Positions 33,687 through 45,200 of a stretch of 64,000 bases of DNA are shown piece after piece. The stretch is from Alteromonas sp. 1_MG-2023. GTDB lineage: Bacteria; Pseudomonadota; Gammaproteobacteria; Enterobacterales; Alteromonadaceae. The notes beneath the pieces are model-generated. The model did not search any database. It had not been told where the DNA came from and saw only the letters and a program-made list of their open reading frames with translations. Location: the NCBI RefSeq assembly GCF_030547075.1, contig NZ_JAUOQH010000004.1:284668-348667 (forward strand), given 5' to 3'. The translations under genes and the position numbers were made by a program. Positions within the stretch are counted from its first letter, which is position 1. Each line of letters starts with the position of its first letter.

Positions 33687-36600
33687 TGAGAATAAACTCC
33701 CTACTAGTCAGTATGATGCTAGTGCTTACTTTCAGCATTCAAGTAATGGCCGTACCTCAAATAGAAGGGCGTTTCATAGAGCTGCAAAATACCTACAACA
33801 AAGCCGAATGGACCACCATCAGCTTTTCGCAAGTGTATGACGAAGCGCCCGCAGTTTTCATGCTGTCTACAAACCAAGGGGGAAACCCCGCTATAGTAAA
33901 AATTCGTAACGTAACGAGAACTGGCTTCGAGGCGTTGCCATTAGAGCCGTCTGGCGAAGATGGGCCTCATATCACCATGGGTGGACACTATTTAGCGATT
34001 GCGTATGGTGTACATGAATTTCCCGATGATGTGGTGATAGAAGTTGCAAAAATGGAACTTGGCGCCGACACAATTCAAGCGGCAGCCAAATCTGATTGGC
34101 CTTTAACGGGCACTAACAGTGAGCGTTATGCGCAAGTTAATTTTGAAAATGAGTTTAGCGAACAGCCTACCTTTTTCCATTCTATTCAAACAGTAAATAA
34201 CCAAGTAAATATAAGCGGACAAGAGCCACCGAATAAACCGCAGCTACCTTTTTTAACCGTTGCCGCCAAGTGGGATTTTAAGGGGAGTAATGGCGCCACT
34301 CCTTCTGCAACCGAACAAACTTACTTTATGGCCTTGGAAGCCTCAGAAACCCAATATGAGGCAGTCACCCGTACTGAAACCGTGGCTTATATGGCGACCA
34401 CTGAAGGCAGCGCTAGAAGTTTCTTTGATGACGATGGCAAAGAAGTAGAATGGGAAGCCTTTTTTGTCGATAACAAAATATTGGGTTATAGCGATGCGTG
34501 TAGAACCAACAATTTCAGGAATAATTACGACGAAACCCCTCTAGTAGCCGCCAGTAAAATATCAAGAAATGAAGATGACGGAGGGTGGCTTCGCAGTTGT
34601 AATTTAAACTCAAACCGCTTAGGGCTTAGAGTTGATGAAGACAGATATATTGAAAACGAGCGAAATCATGTTGAAGAAGAAGCTAGTATAATAGCGATGA
34701 CATCTGAGTTTGTTTTCAGCGGCGATGTACCTAGCTGTGAAGTGGTATTCCCAGGCACATTAGCTGCCTTCAGCGATAGCGAAATCTTCCTTTCTGCCAA
34801 CAGTCGTATTATAGACGATAACAACGGGCAGCTTACTACAATACAATATGCTAATGATGCTGAAGATAACGATGAACTGCCATTATGCGGAGACCCTGGT
34901 GTAGCGTGTTTTGCTAGCAATACCAACGCGCTAACGGACGCTCAACTTCGCGCCATTCCAAGTATTACCATTGAAGATACTGGCCCCACTTTTTTACCCA
35001 CCGAACTTGCTGGCGATTATTTTTTCAAGCGGGATGTGGTTACCATGGAAGCGGCAAGCTATAACGTAGTGGCGCCAACTCGAATCTATGTCGCTGATGC
35101 TGACACGTTTCCAGATATCACCTCAGTATTTACCATGGCAAACACCAGTATTACGGTAAGCGACGGTGCCTATTTAGCCATTTATGTTGAAGGTGATGTG
35201 GTCATTGACGCCACTAACCCTTATGCGTCAATACTTGCCACAGGGGGTATTCGATTCGTGAATATTTCCGGTGAAACCATTACGGGTAATTTTACCGGTG
35301 GTGGAGGTGTTACTGCTAATGCTGCTTTAGTGGCGCAGGCTGGTGATGTACCCAGTAATATTCCAGGTATATGTGGTCGCGAGGTAATAGAGGTATTAAA
35401 CCACTATCGATTTGAATTAGCTGATGCAAAGGGCAGTAGCTGCGCAGCAAAATCTGTAACTTTGAAGGCATGCGCTGATGTCGATTGTGATTTACTTTAC
35501 TCCCAGCCTTCTACAGTAGGGCTATTGCCATTGAATAGTAATAGCTACCAGTGGAGCCCTGATGACTCGGTGACTTTTATTGGTCAAGTATCATTAACCT
35601 TAGACAGCTTAAAAGGTAACGACCCCGAATTAGCAACATCTGGTGAAGACCCATCCTCACAATTGCGATGCTTCATTGGAGGAAGTGAAGTGGCGTTGGC
35701 CCAATGTGATATTAACTTTGAAGAAGACGGGCTTACATTTACTAACATTACCGATGATAACGAAACTATCGTGACCCAGTTATCAGGGAAGCCCTCTGAT
35801 GAAGGGTATAACCGAAAAACCTATGCCATTGAGGCATGTGCCAATACGGATACACTTAAAAACAATACCGTGGATGTAAGCTTAAACTACACCTGTGCAA
35901 GCAGTAGCTCATGTAGTAACAAGTTGGTCTTTTCAAACGACGGCAATGACCATGAACTTGGTACTAGCGCCGCTACCTATCAATTAGCCTTTGATAACGA
36001 CTCTCGCGCAGAATTTACGATTCAGTATCCTGATGCTGGGGAAATTTCACTCGCGGCCGAAGTCTCGGTAGGCAGTGGCGTATCAGGTTCTTCAAATACC
36101 TTTATCGTACGCCCATTTGGTTTTGATTTAGCAGTGCGGACCGACAACGGTTCAGCAGATAACTCTAATGCGTTAGCCACCAATTCAAACGGCAGCGTGC
36201 TTAAACGTACCGGTGAAGACTTTGTATTTCAAATAAGACCTACACAATGGGTGGATGGGGAAGACGACGATAACGATGGCGTACCTGATGACTTTGCCGA
36301 ATTAAGCAATAACATAACCGCCAAACATTATTCTGGCACTGTGGATTTAACAACCACGGCAATATTACCAAGTGGCGGTGTTGTGGGCACGTTAGATGGC
36401 GCACAAAATGGTATCGTGTTCGATGATGATGACAGCGTAAATACAGCGTTAAACTATGATGAAGTCGGCACTATTACTATTGCTGCATCCAGTCGTTATT
36501 TATCATCTGAAACCGTACTGGGTGAAATTCAAAACGTAGGACGGTTTGCCCCTTCAAACTTTTTACTTAGCGGCGATGTGCTTACAGGGTGCGATATAGA

Positions 36601-37396
36601 TGGCAGCACGCTGACGTACTTTGACCAACCTCTGCAAGATGTGTCTTTTGTTCTGCAAGCGGTTAACCACAATAACGAACGTATGGCTAATTATCGAGAT
36701 GGTTTCGACAAGTTAACCAATATTTCAATGTTGGTTGAAGACTCTGGTACCCAGCTTAATCGGCTTATTAATGTTGACGCTATGGGCTGGTTGCAATCGG
36801 GTGCTACAGGGCAAATCGACTTTAGCGATACTAATATTACATTTACTCGTTTAGCTGACGCTGAACTAGATGGTGCGTATTTAGATGCCTCTTTAATTTT
36901 GTCGTTAGATGAATCTCAACTAGAAAGTGCAACGGTAAATAATAGTGTGTGTTCTGTAGACTGCACCGCTTCAATCGATACGGGGTTAGCCTTTGCCTAT
37001 GGCCGAGCCACATTAATTAATAATTACGGTAGCGAAAGTGAAGATTTATTATTGCCACTGCAAACGCAGTATTACGATGGTGCCGATTGGCGCATGAGTA
37101 CGCAAGATAATTGCACTGCGTTCGATCATGCTAATGTGGATGATGTGTCTTCTACGCTGACCACCAGTGAAACAGGCACTTTAGTCACCGGCGCTTATGA
37201 TGGCCGTGATGGTATTCGCGTGTCATCTCCAACGGGAGAGGGAATTTTCCCCGTAGAATATAATCCTTCAGCTTGGTTATTATGGGATTGGGACGGTGAT
37301 GGCACAGCTGATGAGCCGCCAGAAGCAACGTTAACTTTCGGCGCTTTTAGGGGCAATGACAATATTATCTACAAAAGAGAAAAAGTAGGAAATTAA
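33686..37396 (+). CDS. mshQ: MSHA biogenesis protein MshQ
   Basis: The 1236-residue protein has a signal peptide ending IQVMA (about residue 22), so it is exported. Residues about 26-145 have a beta-rich segment with WTTISFSQVYDEAPAVFML and a partial second copy (YAQVNFENEFSEQPTFFHS, about 150-170) recalling H-type lectin domains; this is inference. The C-terminal 600 residues are Cys-poor, Asp/Asn-rich beta-structure of the type found at the end of MshQ proteins. It is the last gene of the operon. A role at the pilus tip or in adhesion is possible; none is established. Confidence 0.85.
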   Translation: MRINSLLVSMMLVLTFSIQVMAVPQIEGRFIELQNTYNKAEWTTISFSQVYDEAPAVFMLSTNQGGNPAIVKIRNVTRTGFEALPLEPSGEDGPHITMGGHYLAIAYGVHEFPDDVVIEVAKMELGADTIQAAAKSDWPLTGTNSERYAQVNFENEFSEQPTFFHSIQTVNNQVNISGQEPPNKPQLPFLTVAAKWDFKGSNGATPSATEQTYFMALEASETQYEAVTRTETVAYMATTEGSARSFFDDDGKEVEWEAFFVDNKILGYSDACRTNNFRNNYDETPLVAASKISRNEDDGGWLRSCNLNSNRLGLRVDEDRYIENERNHVEEEASIIAMTSEFVFSGDVPSCEVVFPGTLAAFSDSEIFLSANSRIIDDNNGQLTTIQYANDAEDNDELPLCGDPGVACFASNTNALTDAQLRAIPSITIEDTGPTFLPTELAGDYFFKRDVVTMEAASYNVVAPTRIYVADADTFPDITSVFTMANTSITVSDGAYLAIYVEGDVVIDATNPYASILATGGIRFVNISGETITGNFTGGGGVTANAALVAQAGDVPSNIPGICGREVIEVLNHYRFELADAKGSSCAAKSVTLKACADVDCDLLYSQPSTVGLLPLNSNSYQWSPDDSVTFIGQVSLTLDSLKGNDPELATSGEDPSSQLRCFIGGSEVALAQCDINFEEDGLTFTNITDDNETIVTQLSGKPSDEGYNRKTYAIEACANTDTLKNNTVDVSLNYTCASSSSCSNKLVFSNDGNDHELGTSAATYQLAFDNDSRAEFTIQYPDAGEISLAAEVSVGSGVSGSSNTFIVRPFGFDLAVRTDNGSADNSNALATNSNGSVLKRTGEDFVFQIRPTQWVDGEDDDNDGVPDDFAELSNNITAKHYSGTVDLTTTAILPSGGVVGTLDGAQNGIVFDDDDSVNTALNYDEVGTITIAASSRYLSSETVLGEIQNVGRFAPSNFLLSGDVLTGCDIDGSTLTYFDQPLQDVSFVLQAVNHNNERMANYRDGFDKLTNISMLVEDSGTQLNRLINVDAMGWLQSGATGQIDFSDTNITFTRLADAELDGAYLDASLILSLDESQLESATVNNSVCSVDCTASIDTGLAFAYGRATLINNYGSESEDLLLPLQTQYYDGADWRMSTQDNCTAFDHANVDDVSSTLTTSETGTLVTGAYDGRDGIRVSSPTGEGIFPVEYNPSAWLLWDWDGDGTADEPPEATLTFGAFRGNDNIIYKREKVGN

Positions 37397-37613
37397 CTTT
37401 GTTAATGAACCTTACGAACATTTCATTGTCATCAAGGGGCTAGTATCAATCTATCTCGGCATGAAATATAGAGGGCGAGAAGCTAATTAAAAGATATTTG
37501 CAAGGTTAACCTAGGCATTACTTGCCCAAATATGCCCTCGTTGTTAAAGTGTGCGGATAAATATCGACTTCACGTTAAAGCGCTGTCATCTCACCATTGC
37601 TAACACGCGATAA

Positions 37614-38681
<1,068 letters not shown>

Positions 38682-38687
38682 ACAGGA

Positions 38688-38715
38688 AAGGCAACCTTAA
38701 GGTTGCCTTCTTTGT
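38688..38715 (+). terminator. Hairpin between mreB and mreC
   Basis: AAGGCAACC (38688-38696), loop TTAA and GGTTGCCTT (38701-38709) form a perfect 9-bp stem, followed by CTTTGTATT. The U-tract is short, so it may be a partial terminator or mRNA-stabilising stem. Confidence 0.55.
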
Positions 38716-38718
38716 ATT

Positions 38719-39726
38719 ATGGATACTATATTCACCCGCGGTCCTTCACTGAATAATAGACTAGCGCTGGCAATTGTTTTGTCAGCGTTACTTATTTTTG
38801 TGGATCACAAAGTAGAAGGGTTTAAATCGACCCGAGTCTACCTCAACTCATTCATGAGTCCATTGCAGTACTTGGCCAATTTGCCTCGGTTAATGCTAAG
38901 CGAAAGTGCGCAGCGGCTTACATCTCAAGAAGATCTTCTTGAAGAAAACGACAAGCTTACCAATCAATTGCTGCTGATGAGCGAAAAGCTCCAGCGGTTT
39001 GATGCTCTATCGCAAGAAAACAAACAGCTTAGACATTTACTGGATGCACCCGTACGTAATGATTTACGTAAAATGGTGGCTGAACTCATGGCGGTTGATA
39101 AAAACCCCTATAGCCAGCAAGTGGTTATCAACAAGGGCGCTATTGATGGGGTTTACTTATCTCAGCCTATTATTGATGAAAAAGGCATAGTGGGGCAGGT
39201 GATGGAAGTTGGCACTACCAATAGCCGCGTGTTATTGCTTGCCGATGTTACCCATGCCATTCCTGTTCGCTCCCAGCGTAATGATATTCGCTTTATTGCC
39301 ACAGGTAGCGGTGCGTTAAACGAATTGTATTTAGAGCATGTTCCTCATAGTGTTGATATTAAATCGGGAGATGTAATGATTTCTTCCGGTTTAGGTAAGA
39401 TTTTTCCAGAAGGTTATCCGGTGGGTACGGTAAAAGAAGTGCGACGGGATGAAAGTCGCCCATTTTCTATCGTTACGGTTACCCCGATGGCTAGGTTAGA
39501 TCGCCTAAAGTACTTACTATTACTGTGGTCTGATGAAGATAAACCTAGCGACAATGATGTTGATAACGACATTAATAGTCAAAGTAAAGACAACGCGAAC
39601 AAAGCCGATGTTGAGGCAAATGGCGAACAAAATAGCGTAGAAAGTAGCGTAGAAAATAGCGGGACAGGAAGAGATACACAAAGCAATGCCACTTCAGGCA
39701 ATGAGGAGGCTGAAGATGATTCGTAA
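38719..39726 (+). CDS. mreC: Rod-shape-determining protein MreC
   Basis: The 335-residue protein starts MDTIFTRGPSLNNRLALA, the usual MreC start, with one membrane helix (about 14-30), a coiled coil (about 65-110) and the periplasmic beta-barrel core ending TPMARLDRLKYLLLLW (about 255-270). The last 65 residues are a polar Asn/Asp/Ser/Glu tail, likely disordered. No good ribosome binding site precedes the ATG; the hairpin in front may affect translation. It bridges MreB filaments to the cell-wall synthases. Confidence 0.95.
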   Translation: MDTIFTRGPSLNNRLALAIVLSALLIFVDHKVEGFKSTRVYLNSFMSPLQYLANLPRLMLSESAQRLTSQEDLLEENDKLTNQLLLMSEKLQRFDALSQENKQLRHLLDAPVRNDLRKMVAELMAVDKNPYSQQVVINKGAIDGVYLSQPIIDEKGIVGQVMEVGTTNSRVLLLADVTHAIPVRSQRNDIRFIATGSGALNELYLEHVPHSVDIKSGDVMISSGLGKIFPEGYPVGTVKEVRRDESRPFSIVTVTPMARLDRLKYLLLLWSDEDKPSDNDVDNDINSQSKDNANKADVEANGEQNSVESSVENSGTGRDTQSNATSGNEEAEDDS

Positions 39727-40195
39727 GCGCCATTCAGTTATCGTCACCACGCTGTTAATTGCCCTAGTACTTCAAATAGTACCATTGCCTATTCAGGCCG
39801 ATTTATATCGCCCCGATTGGGTGTTGATTGTGCTCGCATATTGGAGCATGGCATTACCCCATAGAGTGAATGTGGGTGTGGCTTTTCTAACTGGTGTAGC
39901 GGTAGATATATTAGTGGGTACTACCTTGGGTATTCACAGCTTAAGCTTGAGCATTTCAATTTATATTTTAGCGGCCAATTATCAGCGACTTCGAAATTAT
40001 TCTGTATGGCAACAAGCGATCGTGATTGGATTACTGTCATCGCTGTATCACTTACTCACATTCTGGGTACAACACTTACTCACAGATATCTATTTCCAAC
40101 TCGATTATTTGTGGCCAGTGCTTACCTCTATGTTGCTTTGGCCGTGGGTATTTTGGCTACTACGTAAAACCCGTCGTCAATTTTCCATTACTTAA
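39716..40195 (+). CDS. mreD: Rod-shape-determining protein MreD
   Basis: GAGGAGG lies 7 bp before ATG 39716, giving 159 residues starting MIRKRHSVIVTTLL. Five hydrophobic segments are visible. It overlaps mreC by 11 bp. An earlier in-frame ATG at 39686 is not needed. It completes the MreBCD elongasome. Confidence 0.93.
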   Translation: MIRKRHSVIVTTLLIALVLQIVPLPIQADLYRPDWVLIVLAYWSMALPHRVNVGVAFLTGVAVDILVGTTLGIHSLSLSISIYILAANYQRLRNYSVWQQAIVIGLLSSLYHLLTFWVQHLLTDIYFQLDYLWPVLTSMLLWPWVFWLLRKTRRQFSIT

Positions 40196-40212
40196 AGTAT
40201 GAGACTCGTATC

Positions 40213-40800
40213 GTGAATTATTCAGTAGTCTTAGCCTCTGCTTCTCCTCGTCGTACTATGCTTTTAGATCAAATGGGCATCGCCCACACGGTGAAGCCCG
40301 TGGATATTGATGAATCTGCATTACAAAACGAAACCCCTCAATACCAGGTTGCTCGATTAGCGAAGCAAAAAGCGGAAACCGCGTTGGCGCGATTAAAGGC
40401 CGAAGGTGCACTAACTGAAAACACGCTAGTGTTAGCTTCAGACACGTTAATTGCTTTTAACGGTGCGAGTTTGGGTAAGCCAGAAGATAAAGAAGACGCA
40501 AGACGTATTCTTTCTATGCTGTCTAATAACGAACATGAAGTACTGACGGCCATTAGTGTGGCGTCTTCATCCAATCAAGTAACACAAACGATTACTACCC
40601 ATATAACTTTTGCCGCATTGACGAACGATGAAATTGACGCATACTGGGAAACAGGTGAACCTGCTGATAAAGCAGGCAGTTACGCCATTCAAGGTATTGG
40701 CGGGCAATTTGTTAAAGCGATTAACGGCAGTGCTAGCGCAGTGGTAGGGTTGCCTTTGTATGAAACAAGGCAACTACTTAGAGAATTTGGAGTCGTGTAG
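40213..40800 (+). CDS. maf: Maf-family nucleotide pyrophosphatase (dTTP/UTP type)
   Basis: The 195-residue protein carries the Maf signature LASASPRRTMLL (residues 7-18), ASDTLI and GKPEDKEDARRIL. It is similar in length and context to E. coli YhdE, which hydrolyses dTTP and UTP and lies between mreD and rng. It begins with GTG. The stop shares its last base with the rng start. Confidence 0.9.
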   Translation: MNYSVVLASASPRRTMLLDQMGIAHTVKPVDIDESALQNETPQYQVARLAKQKAETALARLKAEGALTENTLVLASDTLIAFNGASLGKPEDKEDARRILSMLSNNEHEVLTAISVASSSNQVTQTITTHITFAALTNDEIDAYWETGEPADKAGSYAIQGIGGQFVKAINGSASAVVGLPLYETRQLLREFGVV

Positions 40801-42266
40801 TGAGTGCAGAGCTACTAATTAATGTTACACCGTCAGAGTCTCGTGTTGTTCTTATCGAAAATGGGATATTGCAGGAAATTCACGTAGAGCGTCATACTAA
40901 GCGTGGCCTAGTGGGCAATATCTACCGTGGTAAAGTCAGCCGAGTCTTACCCGGTATGCAAGCCGCATTTGTGGACATTGGCCTAGAAAAAGCCGCTTTT
41001 CTGCATGCTTCAGACATCGTCATTCACAATGAAATTGCTGAAGAAGTATCTGCCAGTCATATTCAAAAACAAGACATTCGTGAACTTGTTCGAGACGGCC
41101 AAGATATCGTTGTGCAGGTGGTGAAAGACCCTATAGGCACTAAAGGCGCTCGCCTGACTACCGACATTACCATTCCAAGTCGTTATTTAGTGTTTATGCC
41201 AAGTGTTACCCATGTTGGTGTTTCTCAACGTATTGAAGAAGAAGTTGAGCGGGAGCGTTTGAAAACCCTAGTACAGGAATTCTGCGACGAAAACGGTGGC
41301 TTTATTTTACGTACCGCTGCTGAAGGGGTGGGCAAAGCTGAATTACAGCAAGATGCCGCGTTCTTACGCCGACTGTGGGACAAAATTCAATCGCGGATGA
41401 AAAAGCGCAAATCTAATGTGCTATATGAAGATTTACCACTAGCCCGCAGAGTACTGCGCGACTTTGTAGGCACAGAGCTAGACAGAATTCGTATCGACTC
41501 TAAGTTGTCATTCCAAGAATTGTTTCAGTTCACCAAAGAATACGTGCCTGAAATGAACGGTAAGTTGGAGTACTACACGGGCGACCGCCCTATCTTCGAT
41601 TTACACGATGTTGAAAACGAAACCCAGCGTGCCCTTGAGCGTCGAGTCGATTTAAAATCAGGTGGTTATTTGATTATCGATCAGACCGAAGCCATGACTA
41701 CCATCGACATTAATACGGGCGCGTTTGTTGGCCATCGTAATTTAGAAGAAACGATTTTTAATACCAACACCGAGGCTACGCAAGCCATTGCAAGGCAGCT
41801 TCGGTTACGCAATCTAGGTGGTATGATCTTAATCGACTTTATCGATATGATTGAACCAGACCACAAGAGGCGTGTCTTACATAGTTTAGAAGTGGCGACG
41901 AGTAAGGACAGGGCCAAGATAAATATTCACGGTTTTACGTCGCTTGGTCTGATTGAAATGACCCGTAAGCGCACCCGTGAAAGTATTGAACATATACTCT
42001 GTGGCGAATGCCCCGTATGTAAAGGCCGTGGCTCGGTGAAAACCGTTGAAACTATCTGCTTTGAAATTATGCGTGAAATTGTACGGGTAAACCGTGCGTA
42101 CGACGCTGATAAGTTTGTTGTCTATGCTTCCCCTAAAGTGGTTGAAGCGTTAATGGGCGAAGAATCGCATATGCTTGCAGAGCTGGAAGTGTTTGTATCG
42201 AAACAGATTAAGGTACAAACCGAAACCTTGTACAACCAGGATAAGTACGACGTCGTCATGATGTAA
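40800..42266 (+). CDS. rng: Ribonuclease G
   Basis: Endoribonuclease that matures the 5' end of 16S rRNA. The 488-residue protein begins MSAELLINVTPSESRV, nearly the E. coli RNase G start, and has an S1 domain (about 35-125), metal-binding aspartates in TTIDINTGAFVG and LIDFIDM, and the zinc-link CGECPVCKGRG (about 401-411). It lacks the long C-terminal scaffold of RNase E. The start is GTG overlapping the maf stop codon. Confidence 0.95.
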   Translation: MSAELLINVTPSESRVVLIENGILQEIHVERHTKRGLVGNIYRGKVSRVLPGMQAAFVDIGLEKAAFLHASDIVIHNEIAEEVSASHIQKQDIRELVRDGQDIVVQVVKDPIGTKGARLTTDITIPSRYLVFMPSVTHVGVSQRIEEEVERERLKTLVQEFCDENGGFILRTAAEGVGKAELQQDAAFLRRLWDKIQSRMKKRKSNVLYEDLPLARRVLRDFVGTELDRIRIDSKLSFQELFQFTKEYVPEMNGKLEYYTGDRPIFDLHDVENETQRALERRVDLKSGGYLIIDQTEAMTTIDINTGAFVGHRNLEETIFNTNTEATQAIARQLRLRNLGGMILIDFIDMIEPDHKRRVLHSLEVATSKDRAKINIHGFTSLGLIEMTRKRTRESIEHILCGECPVCKGRGSVKTVETICFEIMREIVRVNRAYDADKFVVYASPKVVEALMGEESHMLAELEVFVSKQIKVQTETLYNQDKYDVVMM

Positions 42267-42291
42267 TACACTAACTATACGAAGGCGAAGT

Positions 42292-45200
42292 GTGACCAAA
42301 ATAACGTCAGTAGCAGCCTATTTAGTCAAAAAAATCTGGTTGCTGCTTGCCATCCTGCTTGTTCTTTTTGCACTGTTAATCAGTGCTGCTCGCTATGCGT
42401 TGCCGCATATTGAACACAACAAGCACCTGCTGGAAGATTATATTAACCAGCGCTATGGCGTAAACCTTACTATTAAGAGCGTACATGCAGTTTGGCAGCG
42501 CTCTGGGCCGAGTATTGTCTTAAACTCGGTATCGATGACGCAAAACGATGCATCTCCTGTCGGCCTCAATATTCGCCAAGTCTATGTAGAATTAGACTTT
42601 TGGCAATCCATCACCCAACGTATGATTTCTTCTACGCGCTTCGAACTGCGAGGCCTTAAGCTTGATGTTGATGCGGATAGGTTCGAGCGAGCAGGCGACG
42701 GAAATTTTCCCGTTGTTGATGCCTTAAAAAACTTATTTTTAGAACAGCTCCAAAGCTTCTCCCTTGAAGAAGGCGAAGTGATCCTGACTAAAAACAGCGA
42801 GAAGCAATCGTTTATTATCGATCAGCTAACATGGAATAACAGTGGTAAGCGTCACCAAGGTTTAGGCCAAGTAAGGGTTGCCGATGTATCGTCGAACTCC
42901 GCGTCTTTCATCATTGATGTGACGGGCAACAAAGACGCCTTCGAAGGGGTATTTTACGCCCGCGCTGAAGATTTAGATATTTCACCTTGGGTGAGCGACT
43001 TAATTAAAACCAAACGTCCATTGAGTCAAAGTAGAGCGAACTTTGAGATTTGGGCTGATGTACAAAGTAACGGTATTACCGGCGTACAAGCTCAGTTCGA
43101 AGAAAGCTTACTTGAATGGGGCGGCGGAGAATATTCTACATTAGTGACAGGTATTCGTGGCGGCAACATTGAAGCCGTACCCACCCGAGACGGTTGGAGC
43201 GTAAGGGTAGATCAACTCGTAGTCGATTCTGGTAATGAAACTATTGAAGCTGACTTTGTGGGCAAAGTGTCGAATTCAGGTGATGCCGTAGTCAGTATTG
43301 TTAAACCGGTTCAGATAAATCCGTTTCTTATGCTTTTACCCCTGTTTATGGATGATACCAGCGAAGAGGAAATCCGTGGGTTAAACCCGACAGGGCAGCT
43401 TGCCACGTTAGAGCTTCAGTTAAGAAATCGTCGTCCTGAATTCACTGCAAAAATTCTTGATTTGTCATGGGAACAAGCGGGTAAAACGCCAGGTTTAACC
43501 TCGTTAGATGCCGATCTTTATTGGTATAAAGATTCCGGTGCTGTTTACTTAAAAAGTGAAAATAGCATTTTGTCTGCAGACAATGTCATTAAGCAAAACC
43601 TCGATATAAATACGTTTAGCGCTAACCTGTTTTTTCATGCTCAATCCGTAGATGATGAAAAGCAATGGGTAGTAACGGGCAAAAATCTTCTGTTAGACAG
43701 TGAGCAGGTTGTAGTTAAGCCCGCATTTCGGTCTAACCTAACCACGGGCGATATGGACATAATCGCCAATGTTGAGCCCTTAGCCTTGAATGAAGTGAGC
43801 GATTTCTTTCCAGTATCGCTAATGGGCGCGAATACTGACAATTTTCTTACCCGAGCATTTGTTGGCAAGGGCGAGGTGACTAAAGCGCAGGTGTTGTGGC
43901 ACGGTAATCCGAAACAGTATCCTTTTGCAGATAACAGCGGTATTTTTCAAGCCTATGTTGATGTTGAAGATAGTGATTTTGTGTTTTCATCAAAGTGGCC
44001 TGCGTTGAATGAACTCGATTTATCGGTACGTTTCGAAAATGCCGGCTTAGTCATGGTAAGTGAAAAAGGAACGTTAGCAGGCATAGATGTGTCAGCGATG
44101 TCGGCAGAGATTCCACGTTTACATCCCTCCTCAATGTTAACTATTAACGCGCAGGGTGCTGGGACAGGTGAATCGTTGACTGAGCTTATGAAGCAGTCTT
44201 CCATCGCGAATTCTCTTGGTAAAGTATTAGATAAAGATGTCCAGGTTTCAGGCCCCTTATCTGCCAGCTTGCAGTTAGATATTCCGTTTCGAGGAAAAGA
44301 TGTTCGTGTGCAGGGGGCTGCAACGCTAAATGACAATTCTGTGTACATTACCAGTACCCGAATGAAGTTTGACGATGCGAATGGCACCTTAACCTTTGAC
44401 AATGCAAATATCGACGCTTCTGGGCTTACTGCAAGCTTATTAGGTCAGCCAGTTGAGATGTCGCTTAAAGGTCGTCAAAAGGAAAGCTATGATGTGAATG
44501 TAAACCTGAAAGGGTTATGGCATGTTCACCCCTTAGTAGAGTATGTGAAAAACGATTTTAAAGACTACGTAGATGGTGAAACTAATTGGCAAGCCGATGT
44601 GAATTTGAGTTTGTCTAATAGTGATTTTTACTACAATGCACAAATTAATGCTGACTTAACCGCAACGCAGAGTTTATTACCCGCCCCTTTTGATACAATT
44701 CAAGGTAGCAGCCTTCCACTTCAAATTAACAGCGAAGGGAATCTACAAGCGTCAAGTGTGGTGGCTACGTTAGGTGACAATGTTCATTTTGACGGTGTAC
44801 TGCCTCATAAAGAAATGCAATTCTCCCGTGCACTACTTTCTTTAGGTGACGCTGAACTAGGAGACAGAGGTACCGGATTTAGTATTGCGGCCGCCGTAGA
44901 GAAAGCTGACATCGTCCAGTGGTTCTCTACGTTACAAACCTTGATTTTGCCTGGAGAAAGAGTAGGTGATAGCAGTACGCTAACCGCTAAAACAACGACA
45001 GCCAGCTCAACAAAATCGACGCTTTTTGGGGTGCCATCAAGAATTTTCGTTACCGCCGATACGCTTACAGGCTGGGGGCATTCTCTTAAAAATGTGTCGT
45101 TAACAGCCCGTGAACAAGACAACGATTGGTTACTACAGGTTGATGCCTCAAAAGCCCGTGCCTCCATCAGAATTAATAGCGATATCAATGCCCAAGGTAT

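Noticed and set aside
43953..44402. A 149-codon minus-strand frame
   Set aside because: Antisense to yhdP, with no recognisable features.
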